Part shown: in pieces, positions 1-8,601 of the stretch
How the letters are laid out: every line of letters starts with the position of its first letter
How positions within the stretch are numbered: position 1 is the stretch's first letter
NCBI GenBank assembly: GCA_002862755.1
Contig: PKDY01000014.1
Coordinates: 32,832 to 96,831, forward strand
Origin: Flavobacteriaceae bacterium
Lineage (GTDB): Bacteria; Bacteroidota; Bacteroidia; Flavobacteriales; Flavobacteriaceae
DNA length: 64,000 nucleotides
Direction of reading: 5' to 3'
Position numbers and translations under genes: made by a program
Notes under the pieces: generated by a model
Told to the model about the DNA's origin: nothing
Seen by the model: only the letters and a program-made list of their open reading frames with translations
Database searches by the model: none

Positions 1-230
1 CCTACCCTTCAACATCGAACGAGTAGCTCTTATCTAACCGAAGCTAGAGTTGTTGATATACTTGGCATTTCACCGCATAGAGTTTACCTGGTTTCACTAC
101 AGCATTACCTGTACATACTTTCTGTTGCACTTGTCCTCACCTCTCGGTGGATGGGCGTTACCCATTATGCTACTCTTTGGTGTCCGGACTTTCCTCTCCT
201 AAAATTAGGAACGATAAGGCGGTCTGCGGT
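1..230 (-). ncRNA. rnpB: RNase P RNA (rnpB), 3' part cut by window edge
   Basis: On the minus strand the sequence contains the hallmark AGAGGAAAGTCCGGACACC near the 5' end. It is followed by CAACAGAAAG and GTGAAACCAGGTAAACTC blocks typical of the catalytic RNA subunit of RNase P, which trims the 5' leaders of tRNA precursors. Only about 230 nt are present. Bacterial RNase P RNAs are usually 330-400 nt, so the 3' part lies outside the window. The 5' end is placed just downstream of a TAAGTTTG box and is approximate. Confidence 0.93.
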
Positions 231-231
231 G

Positions 232-239
232 CAAACTTA
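232..239 (-). promoter_or_regulatory. Putative -7 box for rnpB
   Basis: Read on the minus strand, TAAGTTTG matches the Bacteroidota -7 consensus TAnnTTTG and lies a few bases before the presumed rnpB 5' end. No clear -33 TTTG element is visible, so this is a partial match. Confidence 0.4.
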
Positions 240-349
240 CAATAATTTTAATTCTGAAAATAATAAAATCTTTCCTACTTTAACATTACTTTAAAAGTTA
301 TTGGGCTTAAAATTGATAACTTTATGAAAACTATAAAAAAACAAACGCT

Positions 350-643
350 ATGTCAGAAAGATATCATTACGCTTCCGTATCAGAAGCATTAGAATTATTG
401 AAAGAAAAAGGATACGACTATGATTACAATATCAATGAACAAGAAATTGAACGAAATCCAGATCATTTCGAAATTCATCACGTCTATCGTTACGAAGGAA
501 ATACCAATCCTGATGATGAATCTTGGGTGTATGGAATTCAATCAAGAGAAGGTAAAAAAGGTGTATTTGTAAATGGTGCTTCCTCCGATTCTTCAATTGA
601 AGTTATTAAAATTCTACATAAATTGTCAATTAAAGGACAATAA
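350..643 (+). CDS. Small conserved Bacteroidota protein of unknown function
   Basis: A 97-residue acidic, soluble protein with no signal peptide or membrane segment. The core [20 protein letters not shown] resembles a short family widespread in Bacteroidota, which databases sometimes label phosphoribosylpyrophosphate synthetase. It is far too short for that enzyme and has no PRPP-binding loop, so that name should not be used. The ATG is the first in the frame and the gene ends just before a bidirectional hairpin terminator. No function is assigned. Confidence 0.8.
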   Translation: MSERYHYASVSEALELLKEKGYDYDYNINEQEIERNPDHFEIHHVYRYEGNTNPDDESWVYGIQSREGKKGVFVNGASSDSSIEVIKILHKLSIKGQ

Positions 644-652
644 TAGAAAAAC

Positions 653-681
653 AAAAAGTGAGCCAAAAGGCTCACTTTTTT
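653..681. terminator. Bidirectional intrinsic terminator
   Basis: AAAAAGTGAGCC, loop AAAA, GGCTCACTTTTT forms a perfect 12-bp stem with U-runs on both strands. It sits between the convergent small gene and the tyrosinase/LodA operon and can stop transcription from both. Confidence 0.9.
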
Positions 682-687
682 ATTATA

Positions 688-2271
688 TTACTTCGTATTC
701 GTTGCTGGTGTTAAGGGTCTTGGTATTTTTTCATCCCAATGTGCTCTTTGCGACAACAACCAACTAAAATCTCCTGATAATTGATCACCTGTCTTAAATT
801 TTCCATTTTCAATTTTATTGTAAATTCCTGCACTGGAATGGCAACCCATACAACTTTCAGTTCCAAATATAGTAATGTCACTAGCTGGATTGGCTTCCAT
901 TAAATTAGAAGCAGACTGATTTCCGCCTTGAAAAAAGGTTTCCATTGTAATGTTTGTTAGTAAGGCAATATTAGGTTCGCCACCTGGTTTATTCGTTACT
1001 GATGCTGGCAATCTATACCCGTCTTCAGTATGGGAACTAGGTGGTACATTTTGATTTAAAGGATATTGTGTGTCAATTAGTTGATAATACTGAAACACAC
1101 TATTAACCGATTTAAAATATTTTTGAATTCTCTGATTAATTTGTTGTACACGCACTGGAATATCAACCATTCTTTTAGCTTGCGTTTTCATAATATCAGA
1201 ATTGGCAAAATACCTGTCAGTAGTATCTCCTGAAATCGTCCAATAATCTCCATGATTACCTGTATGATGTGTATAAGTAGTACCTCCACTAGTAACATCA
1301 ACATTCACAGGACATATTTCACACTCTGGATTGGTCAAAGAGGGATGTATAACTGATCTTTTGCCCTCTTTTTCAACGACATTTTGATCTAAATTATCGA
1401 TATGTTCAAAAGTAGACCACACCCATTGTTTGCCTGTTGGTGTTTTCTGACTGATATGAAACCCAATCATTCCTAATTCTTTCTTTGCTAAAATGCCATT
1501 TTCATCAATAACATAACCAAAATTTCTATAGTAACGCTCTTTGTGGTCACTATCGGTTAATATTTTCCATGCAAATTTAATTTCCACCGCTCCAAGTTGG
1601 GTAGTAGCAAAGTCACCCGCAGGAAAATTGGCTATCGCCCCATTTTTTGAAAAATCAATTTGACCGTTGATATTGTATAATTTATTGGCTACCAAATAAT
1701 CAAACTCTTCTTTATTCATTAAAACTTCATAATACACCACATTCCCATTTTGATCAAACAGCTGCCCCGCAAAGGCTTGATCGGTTTCATCAGCAACGTT
1801 TTTAGAGTGTATTCTTTTTGTAGGGGTTTCAGAAGATAAAAATACGCGTACTGTATTTTCTTCTAACATGGTCGGACTTAAATTATATCCTGCTTTTACT
1901 CTCGGACTTTCCCAAGGTGCAGGTACACCTCCATCTTTTCGATACACTTGAGCCGCTTCTTTCCAGCCTAACCAAGTAGATTTTCCTTCATCTGTAAAAT
2001 TCGGCATTGGTTTTCCTTCTTTATCTCTAGGCCAAAAAATGGCTACCATGGCTTTCCAACTGAATTCATTAAAAGCTTCGTTCAATTGGTAAATATCTCC
2101 TTGTTTTTTTAATTTATCTTGCAATTCTGGGTTTACATCCACTGGAATTGAGGCAGATAATTCAAAGGGCTGTTCTATTTTTTCATAAGAATCTCCTTTT
2201 TTATTACAGGAGAAGAAAAAACTTGCCAACCCTAAGAGTGCAATCTTAGCTACTAATTTTTGTTGTTTCAT
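688..2271 (-). CDS. Lipoprotein with one c-type heme motif, last gene of tyrosinase/LodA operon
   Basis: A 527-residue protein starting with a lipoprotein signal (FFFSC, lipidated Cys22), so it should be anchored in the cell envelope. Near the C-terminus, residues 474-478 read CMGCH, a classical CxxCH heme c attachment site. A second pair, CEIC at about 317-320, lacks the histidine and may form a disulfide or bind metal. The long N-terminal part is not a family I can name. It lies 15 bp downstream of the LodB-like gene, so it is probably co-transcribed. I infer a role in accepting electrons from an enzyme of this operon; nothing in the sequence proves that. Confidence 0.8.
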   Translation of the reverse strand: MKQQKLVAKIALLGLASFFFSCNKKGDSYEKIEQPFELSASIPVDVNPELQDKLKKQGDIYQLNEAFNEFSWKAMVAIFWPRDKEGKPMPNFTDEGKSTWLGWKEAAQVYRKDGGVPAPWESPRVKAGYNLSPTMLEENTVRVFLSSETPTKRIHSKNVADETDQAFAGQLFDQNGNVVYYEVLMNKEEFDYLVANKLYNINGQIDFSKNGAIANFPAGDFATTQLGAVEIKFAWKILTDSDHKERYYRNFGYVIDENGILAKKELGMIGFHISQKTPTGKQWVWSTFEHIDNLDQNVVEKEGKRSVIHPSLTNPECEICPVNVDVTSGGTTYTHHTGNHGDYWTISGDTTDRYFANSDIMKTQAKRMVDIPVRVQQINQRIQKYFKSVNSVFQYYQLIDTQYPLNQNVPPSSHTEDGYRLPASVTNKPGGEPNIALLTNITMETFFQGGNQSASNLMEANPASDITIFGTESCMGCHSSAGIYNKIENGKFKTGDQLSGDFSWLLSQRAHWDEKIPRPLTPATNTK

Positions 2272-2286
2272 GCTAGTTGGTTTTAG

Positions 2287-3396
2287 TTATAAATTATTTT
2301 CATGTCTTCTTTTCCAAAAAAGAGTATTGGAAAAGCGGCTTTCTTGTTGGTAAAATTCTTTTCTTTTCTTTTCATATAATTCAAAATCATGGGCTACTAA
2401 ATTTTGATATTTTCGCAAACCATTACGCTCTTTCTTTAAGAAATCTTGGATAGCAAAACTCGCCCATTGACTCATGACTAAAGCTTTATAGATTCCCAAA
2501 GAAGAAATCGGGTCGTAACTGGAAGCCGCATCACCTACTGCTAACCAACCTTCTCCAACACACGATTTTAAATATTGGGTTTGAGCAGCTACTAAAAAAG
2601 GCGCTGTTGTATCCGATAATGTTGCTACTCTTGTCGCGGTTATAGCCGTTTGTTGTAATTGGTCTTCAAAATGAGAAGAGACCTTCATTTTTAAATTGGA
2701 AGCAATATCAGAATCCGTTAGGTACCCCAAAACTAATTTCTGGTTGGGTAAAGTGGCACTATACCACCAACCATTAGCATCTGTTTCCACTACAATACCT
2801 TCTTTTATTTCAGTTGCATTCGCTTGTTTTAAATCATAAAAACGATACACGCCCACCTGTTTGTCCTTTTTTATTTTTTCCGTGCCTTGTAGCGCAGAAA
2901 AAGCGGCTTTTTTACCAGTAGCATCTACTACAAAAGAAGCGTTTAGAAATAGTTTATCATGGTTGTGCTCACACGCCAATATCCATTGTTCGTTTTCCCA
3001 ATGCGAATGGATACAACTCGTATTCCAATGCATTTCAACTCCTTTTTCTTTGGCTTGATTTATCATAAACTGATCGAAAGCATTTCGGTCTAAATTCCAA
3101 CCATAACCATAAGGAGAAAAAATATATTCATTGGTATAAACCGTTTGGGAACCCCAAACCGAGGACGTTCCATAAGAAGAAGAAAAATTACAGGCTAAAA
3201 AAGCCTCCCAAATCCCTAAATTTTGAAATTGTTTAGAGGCTTGGGGTGGCAATGTTTCTCCTATTTTAAAAGTATTCTCAGATGATGCACTGCGTTCCAT
3301 AATAGCAATACGCAAGTCTTTATTGACCTTTTTTAAAGCCAATGCGGTAGCACAACCTGCTACTCCTGCTCCTATTATGATTACATCATACTTCAT
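2287..3396 (-). CDS. LodB-like FAD-dependent oxidoreductase
   Basis: A 369-residue flavoprotein. The N-terminus VIIIGAGVAGCATALAL is a Rossmann GxGxxG dinucleotide-binding fold, and the C-terminal third has GDAASSYDPISSLG, the FAD-ribityl motif of the tryptophan-halogenase/PHBH-like superfamily. In known LodA systems the neighbouring LodB flavoprotein is needed to build the cysteine tryptophylquinone cofactor of LodA. Position in the same operon as a LodA-like protein supports that role here. The halogenase-specific WxWxIP motif was not seen. It starts at ATG 3396, nearly abutting the upstream small gene. Confidence 0.82.
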   Translation of the reverse strand: MKYDVIIIGAGVAGCATALALKKVNKDLRIAIMERSASSENTFKIGETLPPQASKQFQNLGIWEAFLACNFSSSYGTSSVWGSQTVYTNEYIFSPYGYGWNLDRNAFDQFMINQAKEKGVEMHWNTSCIHSHWENEQWILACEHNHDKLFLNASFVVDATGKKAAFSALQGTEKIKKDKQVGVYRFYDLKQANATEIKEGIVVETDANGWWYSATLPNQKLVLGYLTDSDIASNLKMKVSSHFEDQLQQTAITATRVATLSDTTAPFLVAAQTQYLKSCVGEGWLAVGDAASSYDPISSLGIYKALVMSQWASFAIQDFLKKERNGLRKYQNLVAHDFELYEKKRKEFYQQESRFSNTLFWKRRHENNL

Positions 3397-3398
3397 TC

Positions 3399-3842
3399 TT
3401 AGGCTTCATCTTGTTTTACAGCTATCCATTGGGCCACTACACCAGCTGGTGCTGTGGAATCTCCATTTGCTCCTGTTGGATGTGGAATAACTCTTACTAT
3501 GGTTCCTACCAAAGCTGGTCTTTGATTGACTCCATTTACCCAATTTGGTACAAAATAACCCACATAATTGTAAATCCATTCAGCTCCACCTACTACTCCT
3601 TTTCCTTGAAATTGAACCGTAAAAGGATTGCCATATCCAATGGAACCGGTTAATTTTAACTCCCATCCCGGACCAAATATTAATCCGTCAAAGGTTTGCA
3701 TCGGACCTTCATTAATTTTAATGGTACCTCGACCAAACTCCAAGCTGTCAAAATCAGCTGTTACGTCTGGATTACTTAAAAAACTTCTATACGTCCATAG
3801 TCCGGTAAGAACTTCTGGTACGCCATTTATTGTAGTACTCAT
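3399..3842 (-). CDS. Small beta-rich protein of the tyrosinase/LodA operon
   Basis: I choose ATG 3842 (MSTTINGVPEVL), 147 residues, over the track start at 3878, because 3842 follows the lodA-like stop by only a few bases and the extra 12 residues overlap that gene. The protein has alternating Gly/aromatic strands (LTGLWTYRSF, FGPGWELKLTGS, YVGYFVPNWVNG) suggesting a compact beta barrel. There is no signal peptide and there are no cysteines. Its function is unknown. Location between the oxidase and its maturation flavoprotein suggests an accessory or structural partner. Confidence 0.75.
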   Translation of the reverse strand: MSTTINGVPEVLTGLWTYRSFLSNPDVTADFDSLEFGRGTIKINEGPMQTFDGLIFGPGWELKLTGSIGYGNPFTVQFQGKGVVGGAEWIYNYVGYFVPNWVNGVNQRPALVGTIVRVIPHPTGANGDSTAPAGVVAQWIAVKQDEA

Positions 3843-3846
3843 AGTT

Positions 3847-6048
3847 TTATTTTTTTGATTTTGAACGGGTATCCCCAAGCCCTAAGATGCGGTTTCCAGG
3901 TTGTACGGGTTCACCTAAAGCTTCGTTATTGCGTTCTACTTGATAAAATTGTTTGTTATTGCCTTCTCCACTCGATACGATGAAACCTAAGTCTTTCCAA
4001 GCTTCCACCATTTGTAAATCTCCTGCATTATTATCTGGAATTCCTGAAGCCCAATACACTTGTGCACCATTCAAAGACTCAAATACCACCATAGGTCGGT
4101 GTGCTGGCCACCACGGAATGTTGTACGCAATTTGCTGTTGCACCGGATCTCCCGTGGAATCTGGATAAATGGTATTCCAATTTTCATAGGTAACATCTAC
4201 ATTTTGATCCGTACATTCATGGAAATCAGCTTGCCAAGGCACGCCTATATATTTGGTTAAATCTCCTGGTTCTAAACCTGCTTTTAAATTCGGTGCCGTA
4301 CTACCATCTTTATCTGCAATTGGTTTGGGTATACTTAAAGCTCCTGGAACATAAGTTGCATGTTTGATACGATACGGTTCACTATAAATAGCTGGATTTT
4401 TCATAATCCATGTCATTTCTGCACCCGGACAAAAAGCACCTCCAACAGCATTTCCTAAAACGCCTCTATCGATACCAATTCCGGTTGTAGGTGGTAATGC
4501 CCAAGGATTTGAACAATTAGGGTTGCCTTCCTCCCATTCCTGACATTCATTAACGAATTTACCAGCTGCCCATTGTCTTAAAAAGAACAATTGGGTAGGT
4601 CGCATCGCTAAAAACTTATCGGGAGAAACATTGGTTAACGGATTATTACCACACAACATCGGCATTAAACGAGGTTTGTTTGCTGATTTTGCGTTGCCTT
4701 CCACAGTATATTCATTGGTTTGCGAACTTTTTCTCATAATACCCAATACAAATTGGCGCAACTTGAAATTAGGATCTTCTCCATTTTGTGGTGGTTGGGA
4801 TAGCGCAGCCTGACTTAAATTACCGCCCGTACCTCTATTGTGAGGATCACCTCCATCACTTGGGTCGAATACCATCGTAAATGTGGTTTGTTCGTAAGGT
4901 CTTCTCAAAATAGGCCAAATATCTCTGTAGAATTTAGGATAATAATCCGGATTAAAACGCGCTGCATTTTTCCATAAATCCAATTCTTCTTGGGTTGTAG
5001 GACTATTATTTTCCATAGTAAAAGGTGGCACCCCAAAAAGCCTTGGTTCGTAAGCCATATTACGTACAAAAATATCGTACATGGTTTCGTCCATGGTAAT
5101 CATATCTTCCAGTTCTGGTGCATATCTGGGATAACCTACCACTACCCAAGCTGGAACTTGAACTTCCATAGTCGCTTTAGTTTTGGTTTTGATCTCTTTA
5201 TCTCCGTCATAGCTAATGTTGATAAACGTATATTCTATTTTTGCCGTAACTGGTCCGTCTGAAATATCATCAAACCAACCGTCATTATTCACAAAATTAT
5301 CTATTACAGGAGTTTTAGTAGAACCCGAATTTCCATTACCACCAAGGACTAACAAACGAATGTTTTTATCTTGTTCGTTGACCAAAACACTTCCCAAAGT
5401 CTCAATCGAATTGGGTTGAATATCTGCTGGAGGGAAAGTTTGCGGATAGGCAACTTTTTTATTTTTACTGTTGTCATTTCTTTTACTTTCCGAACCAAAC
5501 TTAGCAAAAGCACCTTGATTGTTCTTTAAGTTCACCGTTACAGGCCCTGGATCAATAATCAATTGTCTTCTTAAATCGGGTTGGGTAACTTCTGGGTTTC
5601 TTAACGGATGATCGGGCGCATAACCGTGTTGGCCATTGGTCTCCTGAAACTCATACCAAGAAGCCTTTTTATTCGCTAAATGTACGGTCCAATCAATATC
5701 AGTTACGGTTCCTTCTACTATTCTTGGAGCCGTTACAGCCGTTTGATAAATAAAATTATATTTGCCACCTACTTGAATTTCTTTGCCTTCGCTATCGCCT
5801 TCATCAGCGTAAGCAAAAACACGAAAACGAGCCGCTTGCTTTTTGATTTTTGATAAATCGTTATCGTCTTTAAAGGAAGAAACACGCACCGGATTTCCGT
5901 TGGCATCTTGTTTTTCTTTACCCGAAGTATCACACGCAATCGGTAAAGCACCCGGTTGTTCAGGGGCGATGTAAAATTGGTCTGAATTACCTAATCTCGC
6001 AATTCCGATACTAGGATGTATTTTGAATGTCGTATATGATTTGCTCAT
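3847..6048 (-). CDS. LodA/GoxA-family CTQ-type amine or amino-acid oxidase homologue
   Basis: A 733-residue protein opening with HPSIGIARLGNSDQFYIAPE, the family-defining N-terminus of LodA-like quinoprotein oxidases. Known members oxidise lysine or glycine with a cysteine tryptophylquinone (CTQ) made from one Cys and one Trp. Here Cys540 (FCPGAEMTW) and Trp605 (GVPWQADF) are 65 residues apart, the same spacing as Cys516 and Trp581 of Marinomonas LodA, so they are the likely cofactor precursors. No signal peptide is seen; LodA itself is exported without a classical one. The LodB-like gene downstream fits the usual pair. The substrate cannot be read from sequence. Confidence 0.88.
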   Translation of the reverse strand: MSKSYTTFKIHPSIGIARLGNSDQFYIAPEQPGALPIACDTSGKEKQDANGNPVRVSSFKDDNDLSKIKKQAARFRVFAYADEGDSEGKEIQVGGKYNFIYQTAVTAPRIVEGTVTDIDWTVHLANKKASWYEFQETNGQHGYAPDHPLRNPEVTQPDLRRQLIIDPGPVTVNLKNNQGAFAKFGSESKRNDNSKNKKVAYPQTFPPADIQPNSIETLGSVLVNEQDKNIRLLVLGGNGNSGSTKTPVIDNFVNNDGWFDDISDGPVTAKIEYTFINISYDGDKEIKTKTKATMEVQVPAWVVVGYPRYAPELEDMITMDETMYDIFVRNMAYEPRLFGVPPFTMENNSPTTQEELDLWKNAARFNPDYYPKFYRDIWPILRRPYEQTTFTMVFDPSDGGDPHNRGTGGNLSQAALSQPPQNGEDPNFKLRQFVLGIMRKSSQTNEYTVEGNAKSANKPRLMPMLCGNNPLTNVSPDKFLAMRPTQLFFLRQWAAGKFVNECQEWEEGNPNCSNPWALPPTTGIGIDRGVLGNAVGGAFCPGAEMTWIMKNPAIYSEPYRIKHATYVPGALSIPKPIADKDGSTAPNLKAGLEPGDLTKYIGVPWQADFHECTDQNVDVTYENWNTIYPDSTGDPVQQQIAYNIPWWPAHRPMVVFESLNGAQVYWASGIPDNNAGDLQMVEAWKDLGFIVSSGEGNNKQFYQVERNNEALGEPVQPGNRILGLGDTRSKSKK

Positions 6049-6061
6049 TTGTTTTGTTTTT

Positions 6062-8329
6062 TTAATCCATAAAATTTAATGAAACCCCTTCTATGAATAC
6101 CGCATTTTCTACTGGTTTCCCGTTTAAACCTACGATTACCAATTGCACGGTAATGTTTTTCGCTCCATTATTTAAAACACGTTGTACCGCATCCGAAGCA
6201 TCGATTTTATAATTTCGAGGTTCGTGATTGTGCAACGGTCTTCTATCGAATGTACGTGTATTGGGTAAGGGTAAATTACAATGTCCTGGACCACCAAAAC
6301 AACTGCCATTAAAAGTAGAAAAGGCTTCTACAAAATTGGGATTATCGGTAATAGGCGTGTCTACAGAAGCATCAGGTGTGTTTAAGAAAACGCGAATACT
6401 GGCATTTTGCAAATTCCCCATTTGAACACGGTGCAATACAATTTCCGCTTTGCGGTGTGCTTGTAAAGTCGTCTGCGACACTTGTGCTGGAGCTGCTTTA
6501 AATTGGGTTAAACCCACCGCATTAGAAACCGGATAAAACACGGAATCTCTCATATAGGTATAACCTAATTTCTGAATGCTCATCGATTCTTTAACCGTTA
6601 AGGTCCAAGGTGCCATAACCGCATCCATTTCTAGTGGCGTACCATTATGTTGTTCTTGCCATTTGGCCCAAATACGGTCCACGTTTGAATGATGTCCCCA
6701 AAACAAAGGATCAAATGCGGTAGTACGATTATCGGTCATCCAACCGTAAATAGGGTTGTCTAAATTTTGTGGATCTGGAGTCAGGTTTAATTTTTGGTAT
6801 ATCTTAACCCATTCTTTGTTATTATCAGGGTAATTCGGATTGGTTCCTCCTGAAAAATTATGCATGCCATTGTGGACTTTTTCCAAAGCGCCAAAATAGT
6901 GGTCGTAAGCCGAACCGCCACCCATATCGGCAAAGTTATTAATGTCTAAAATTAAGGCAATATCGTCTTTGGTTGGGTATTGTGAAATGGCAGCCGTACC
7001 ATTTAAAGAACCCGGCCATCTATTCGGGAACCATAAGGGATTGACTTCTTTTAAAACCGTATACAAGGCATTGATTTTGGGTGACCAAATAGCAACATTA
7101 TTCTGATTGATAATTTCATAATCGATACCTGCTGCTTTTAAGAAACGTAATCCCGAATTGAAAATCGTGCCTTTTTTGGTTAACGAAGCCAATGCGGTGG
7201 TTTCTTTGGGTGAAAACAATAACGAACCGTCAGCGGCTTTCATCGTACTTAGTTTTTCAAACCCTTTGGCAGTTAAAAAACAACCGTATGCATCGGGAAT
7301 AACTCCTAAATCGAATTGAGAATTGTTAAAGGTATTGGTATTCACGTCTGCATAATCGGTCCAAGACCAATACGGCAATGATATGTTGGGATTGTAATCT
7401 TGTAATTTTTGTTCGAAGAAATACAAATACAAACGGTGCCAAGGTAAGAATTGCTCCCAACCGTGCTGACACGAATTGGTATGAATGCGTGCCCAATAAT
7501 CGAAACTTCTATCGTCTTGCCAATAGTCGTTGTATTGATTCATGCAATTAATGGCTTCACGAAAGGTTTCCAATTCTTCAGCAGTTAACGAACTCACCTC
7601 TTTACGAACGGTTAAGCCATTCACACTTGCTTTGCTTTCATTGGTAGGTGCTTGTGCTTGTGCATGCAACATTTCACCACGAGCTAAAGCTACTAAATTG
7701 CTGACTTTGGCTGTGGAAACCAATTGCAGTTTATTCGTTTGCTCCTCTTCTAACGTCAACGGGCAACCCGAATCGATCCAATTGGCAATAAACTGAATTT
7801 GTTCAGCAGTAGCTTCATTGGTTGTGTCCCATAACAATTTAGGAAACATACTTCCATCGAAAGGATATTGGCCTTTTAAACCAATGATAATACCCGATTG
7901 GTCGCTTCTTTTCACCGTTGGAAAAGCACCACCTCCACCACTACTGCCACCCGAAGGCCAACAATCAGTAGTTACTTTAGGTGCCGCTAAGTTAGCCGAA
8001 GAAGTCAGTTTCGGTTGACTATCGATAGGTGCAGTTGCGGTTTCTTGAGAACCACAGCAGCCTTCTGTTTTTACGGGACTCATGGTTTTATCGGGTGTAT
8101 TGCTTGCGGGAGCACTACTACCACAACATCCTGAAGCCGTCGTTTGGGTCGTAAGACCGTCTTGAGGAGCAATTAAGCGTTGCCCATACAAAGACGCATT
8201 GAGGAATACCTCTGGATTTTGCCAGAAGGCATACAGGCCTTGATAACTGGGAATGGTATTTCCTTGTACAGTATCTAAAATAGAAACCACCTGGTCATAC
8301 ATTGCCTTTTGATTTTTGGTACTAGCCAT
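6062..8329 (-). CDS. Tyrosinase-family type 3 copper protein with Cys-rich N-terminal extension
   Basis: I choose ATG 8329 (MASTKNQKAM, 755 residues) instead of 8389, because the extra 20 residues look like translated leader. The catalytic core has CuA residues in RIHTNSCQHG and FLPWHRLYLYFFE, and CuB residues in VHNGMHNF and FDPLFWGHHSNVDRIW. The CxH in SCQH matches the Cys-His thioether motif of hemocyanin-type and fungal enzymes. Such enzymes oxidise phenols to o-quinones. The first about 230 residues are unusual: two CCGS motifs in a Ser/Thr/Pro-rich stretch, a Gly-rich linker and a WIDSGCPLT segment. It is the first gene of the operon, 13 bp from the lodA-like gene. Confidence 0.9.
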   Translation of the reverse strand: MASTKNQKAMYDQVVSILDTVQGNTIPSYQGLYAFWQNPEVFLNASLYGQRLIAPQDGLTTQTTASGCCGSSAPASNTPDKTMSPVKTEGCCGSQETATAPIDSQPKLTSSANLAAPKVTTDCWPSGGSSGGGGAFPTVKRSDQSGIIIGLKGQYPFDGSMFPKLLWDTTNEATAEQIQFIANWIDSGCPLTLEEEQTNKLQLVSTAKVSNLVALARGEMLHAQAQAPTNESKASVNGLTVRKEVSSLTAEELETFREAINCMNQYNDYWQDDRSFDYWARIHTNSCQHGWEQFLPWHRLYLYFFEQKLQDYNPNISLPYWSWTDYADVNTNTFNNSQFDLGVIPDAYGCFLTAKGFEKLSTMKAADGSLLFSPKETTALASLTKKGTIFNSGLRFLKAAGIDYEIINQNNVAIWSPKINALYTVLKEVNPLWFPNRWPGSLNGTAAISQYPTKDDIALILDINNFADMGGGSAYDHYFGALEKVHNGMHNFSGGTNPNYPDNNKEWVKIYQKLNLTPDPQNLDNPIYGWMTDNRTTAFDPLFWGHHSNVDRIWAKWQEQHNGTPLEMDAVMAPWTLTVKESMSIQKLGYTYMRDSVFYPVSNAVGLTQFKAAPAQVSQTTLQAHRKAEIVLHRVQMGNLQNASIRVFLNTPDASVDTPITDNPNFVEAFSTFNGSCFGGPGHCNLPLPNTRTFDRRPLHNHEPRNYKIDASDAVQRVLNNGAKNITVQLVIVGLNGKPVENAVFIEGVSLNFMD

Positions 8330-8391
8330 ATTCGGGTTGTTTATTGTTTGATTAGTTACACCCAAAGTAACAAAGAATACGGCAGGCATTT

Positions 8392-8424
8392 ATAGGTAGA
8401 AATACCTGTTTTGGTGTCACCTAT
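8392..8424. promoter_or_regulatory. Inverted repeats upstream of the tyrosinase operon
   Basis: AGGTAgaaaTACCT is followed closely by GGTGTCACC, nested in outer ATAGGT/ACCTAT arms, about 65 bp before the tyrosinase start. This may be an operator or leader hairpin. It is recognised only by symmetry. Confidence 0.3.
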
Positions 8425-8460
8425 TGAAATTAATGATTGGGAATTGAGAATGGTGGAAAT

Positions 8461-8562
8461 AAAAATAATATATTTGAAAAACGCTAGTTTGTAGCGCCTA
8501 TATATCTAAGATTAGATAGATTGGAGCTACGTAGTAGCTTATATATACTAGTTGGTGGCAAG
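8461..8562 (+). repeat. Intercassette repeat, family 3 copy A
   Basis: About 100 bp, nearly identical to 13654-13758. Both contain TATATTTGAAAAACGCTA, a small CGCTA/TAGCG hairpin, an internal TAGATTGGAGCTA block and end in ACTAGTT followed by GCAAGCT. The same GCAAGCTTAA follows the GTTAGCG end of the repeat at 10378, which suggests equivalent recombination junctions. It marks the left edge of the cassette-like region. Confidence 0.75.
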
Positions 8563-8601
8563 CTTAACACCAATCGGTAGACAAACAAAAAACAATTTAA
8601 A

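Noticed and set aside
573-767. ORF of 64 residues
   Set aside because: It overlaps the 350-643 gene and crosses the bidirectional terminator; a frame shadow.
2287-3396. Tryptophan halogenase
   Set aside because: The fold is similar, but I did not see the WxWxIP motif, and the LodA-like neighbour makes a LodB role more likely.
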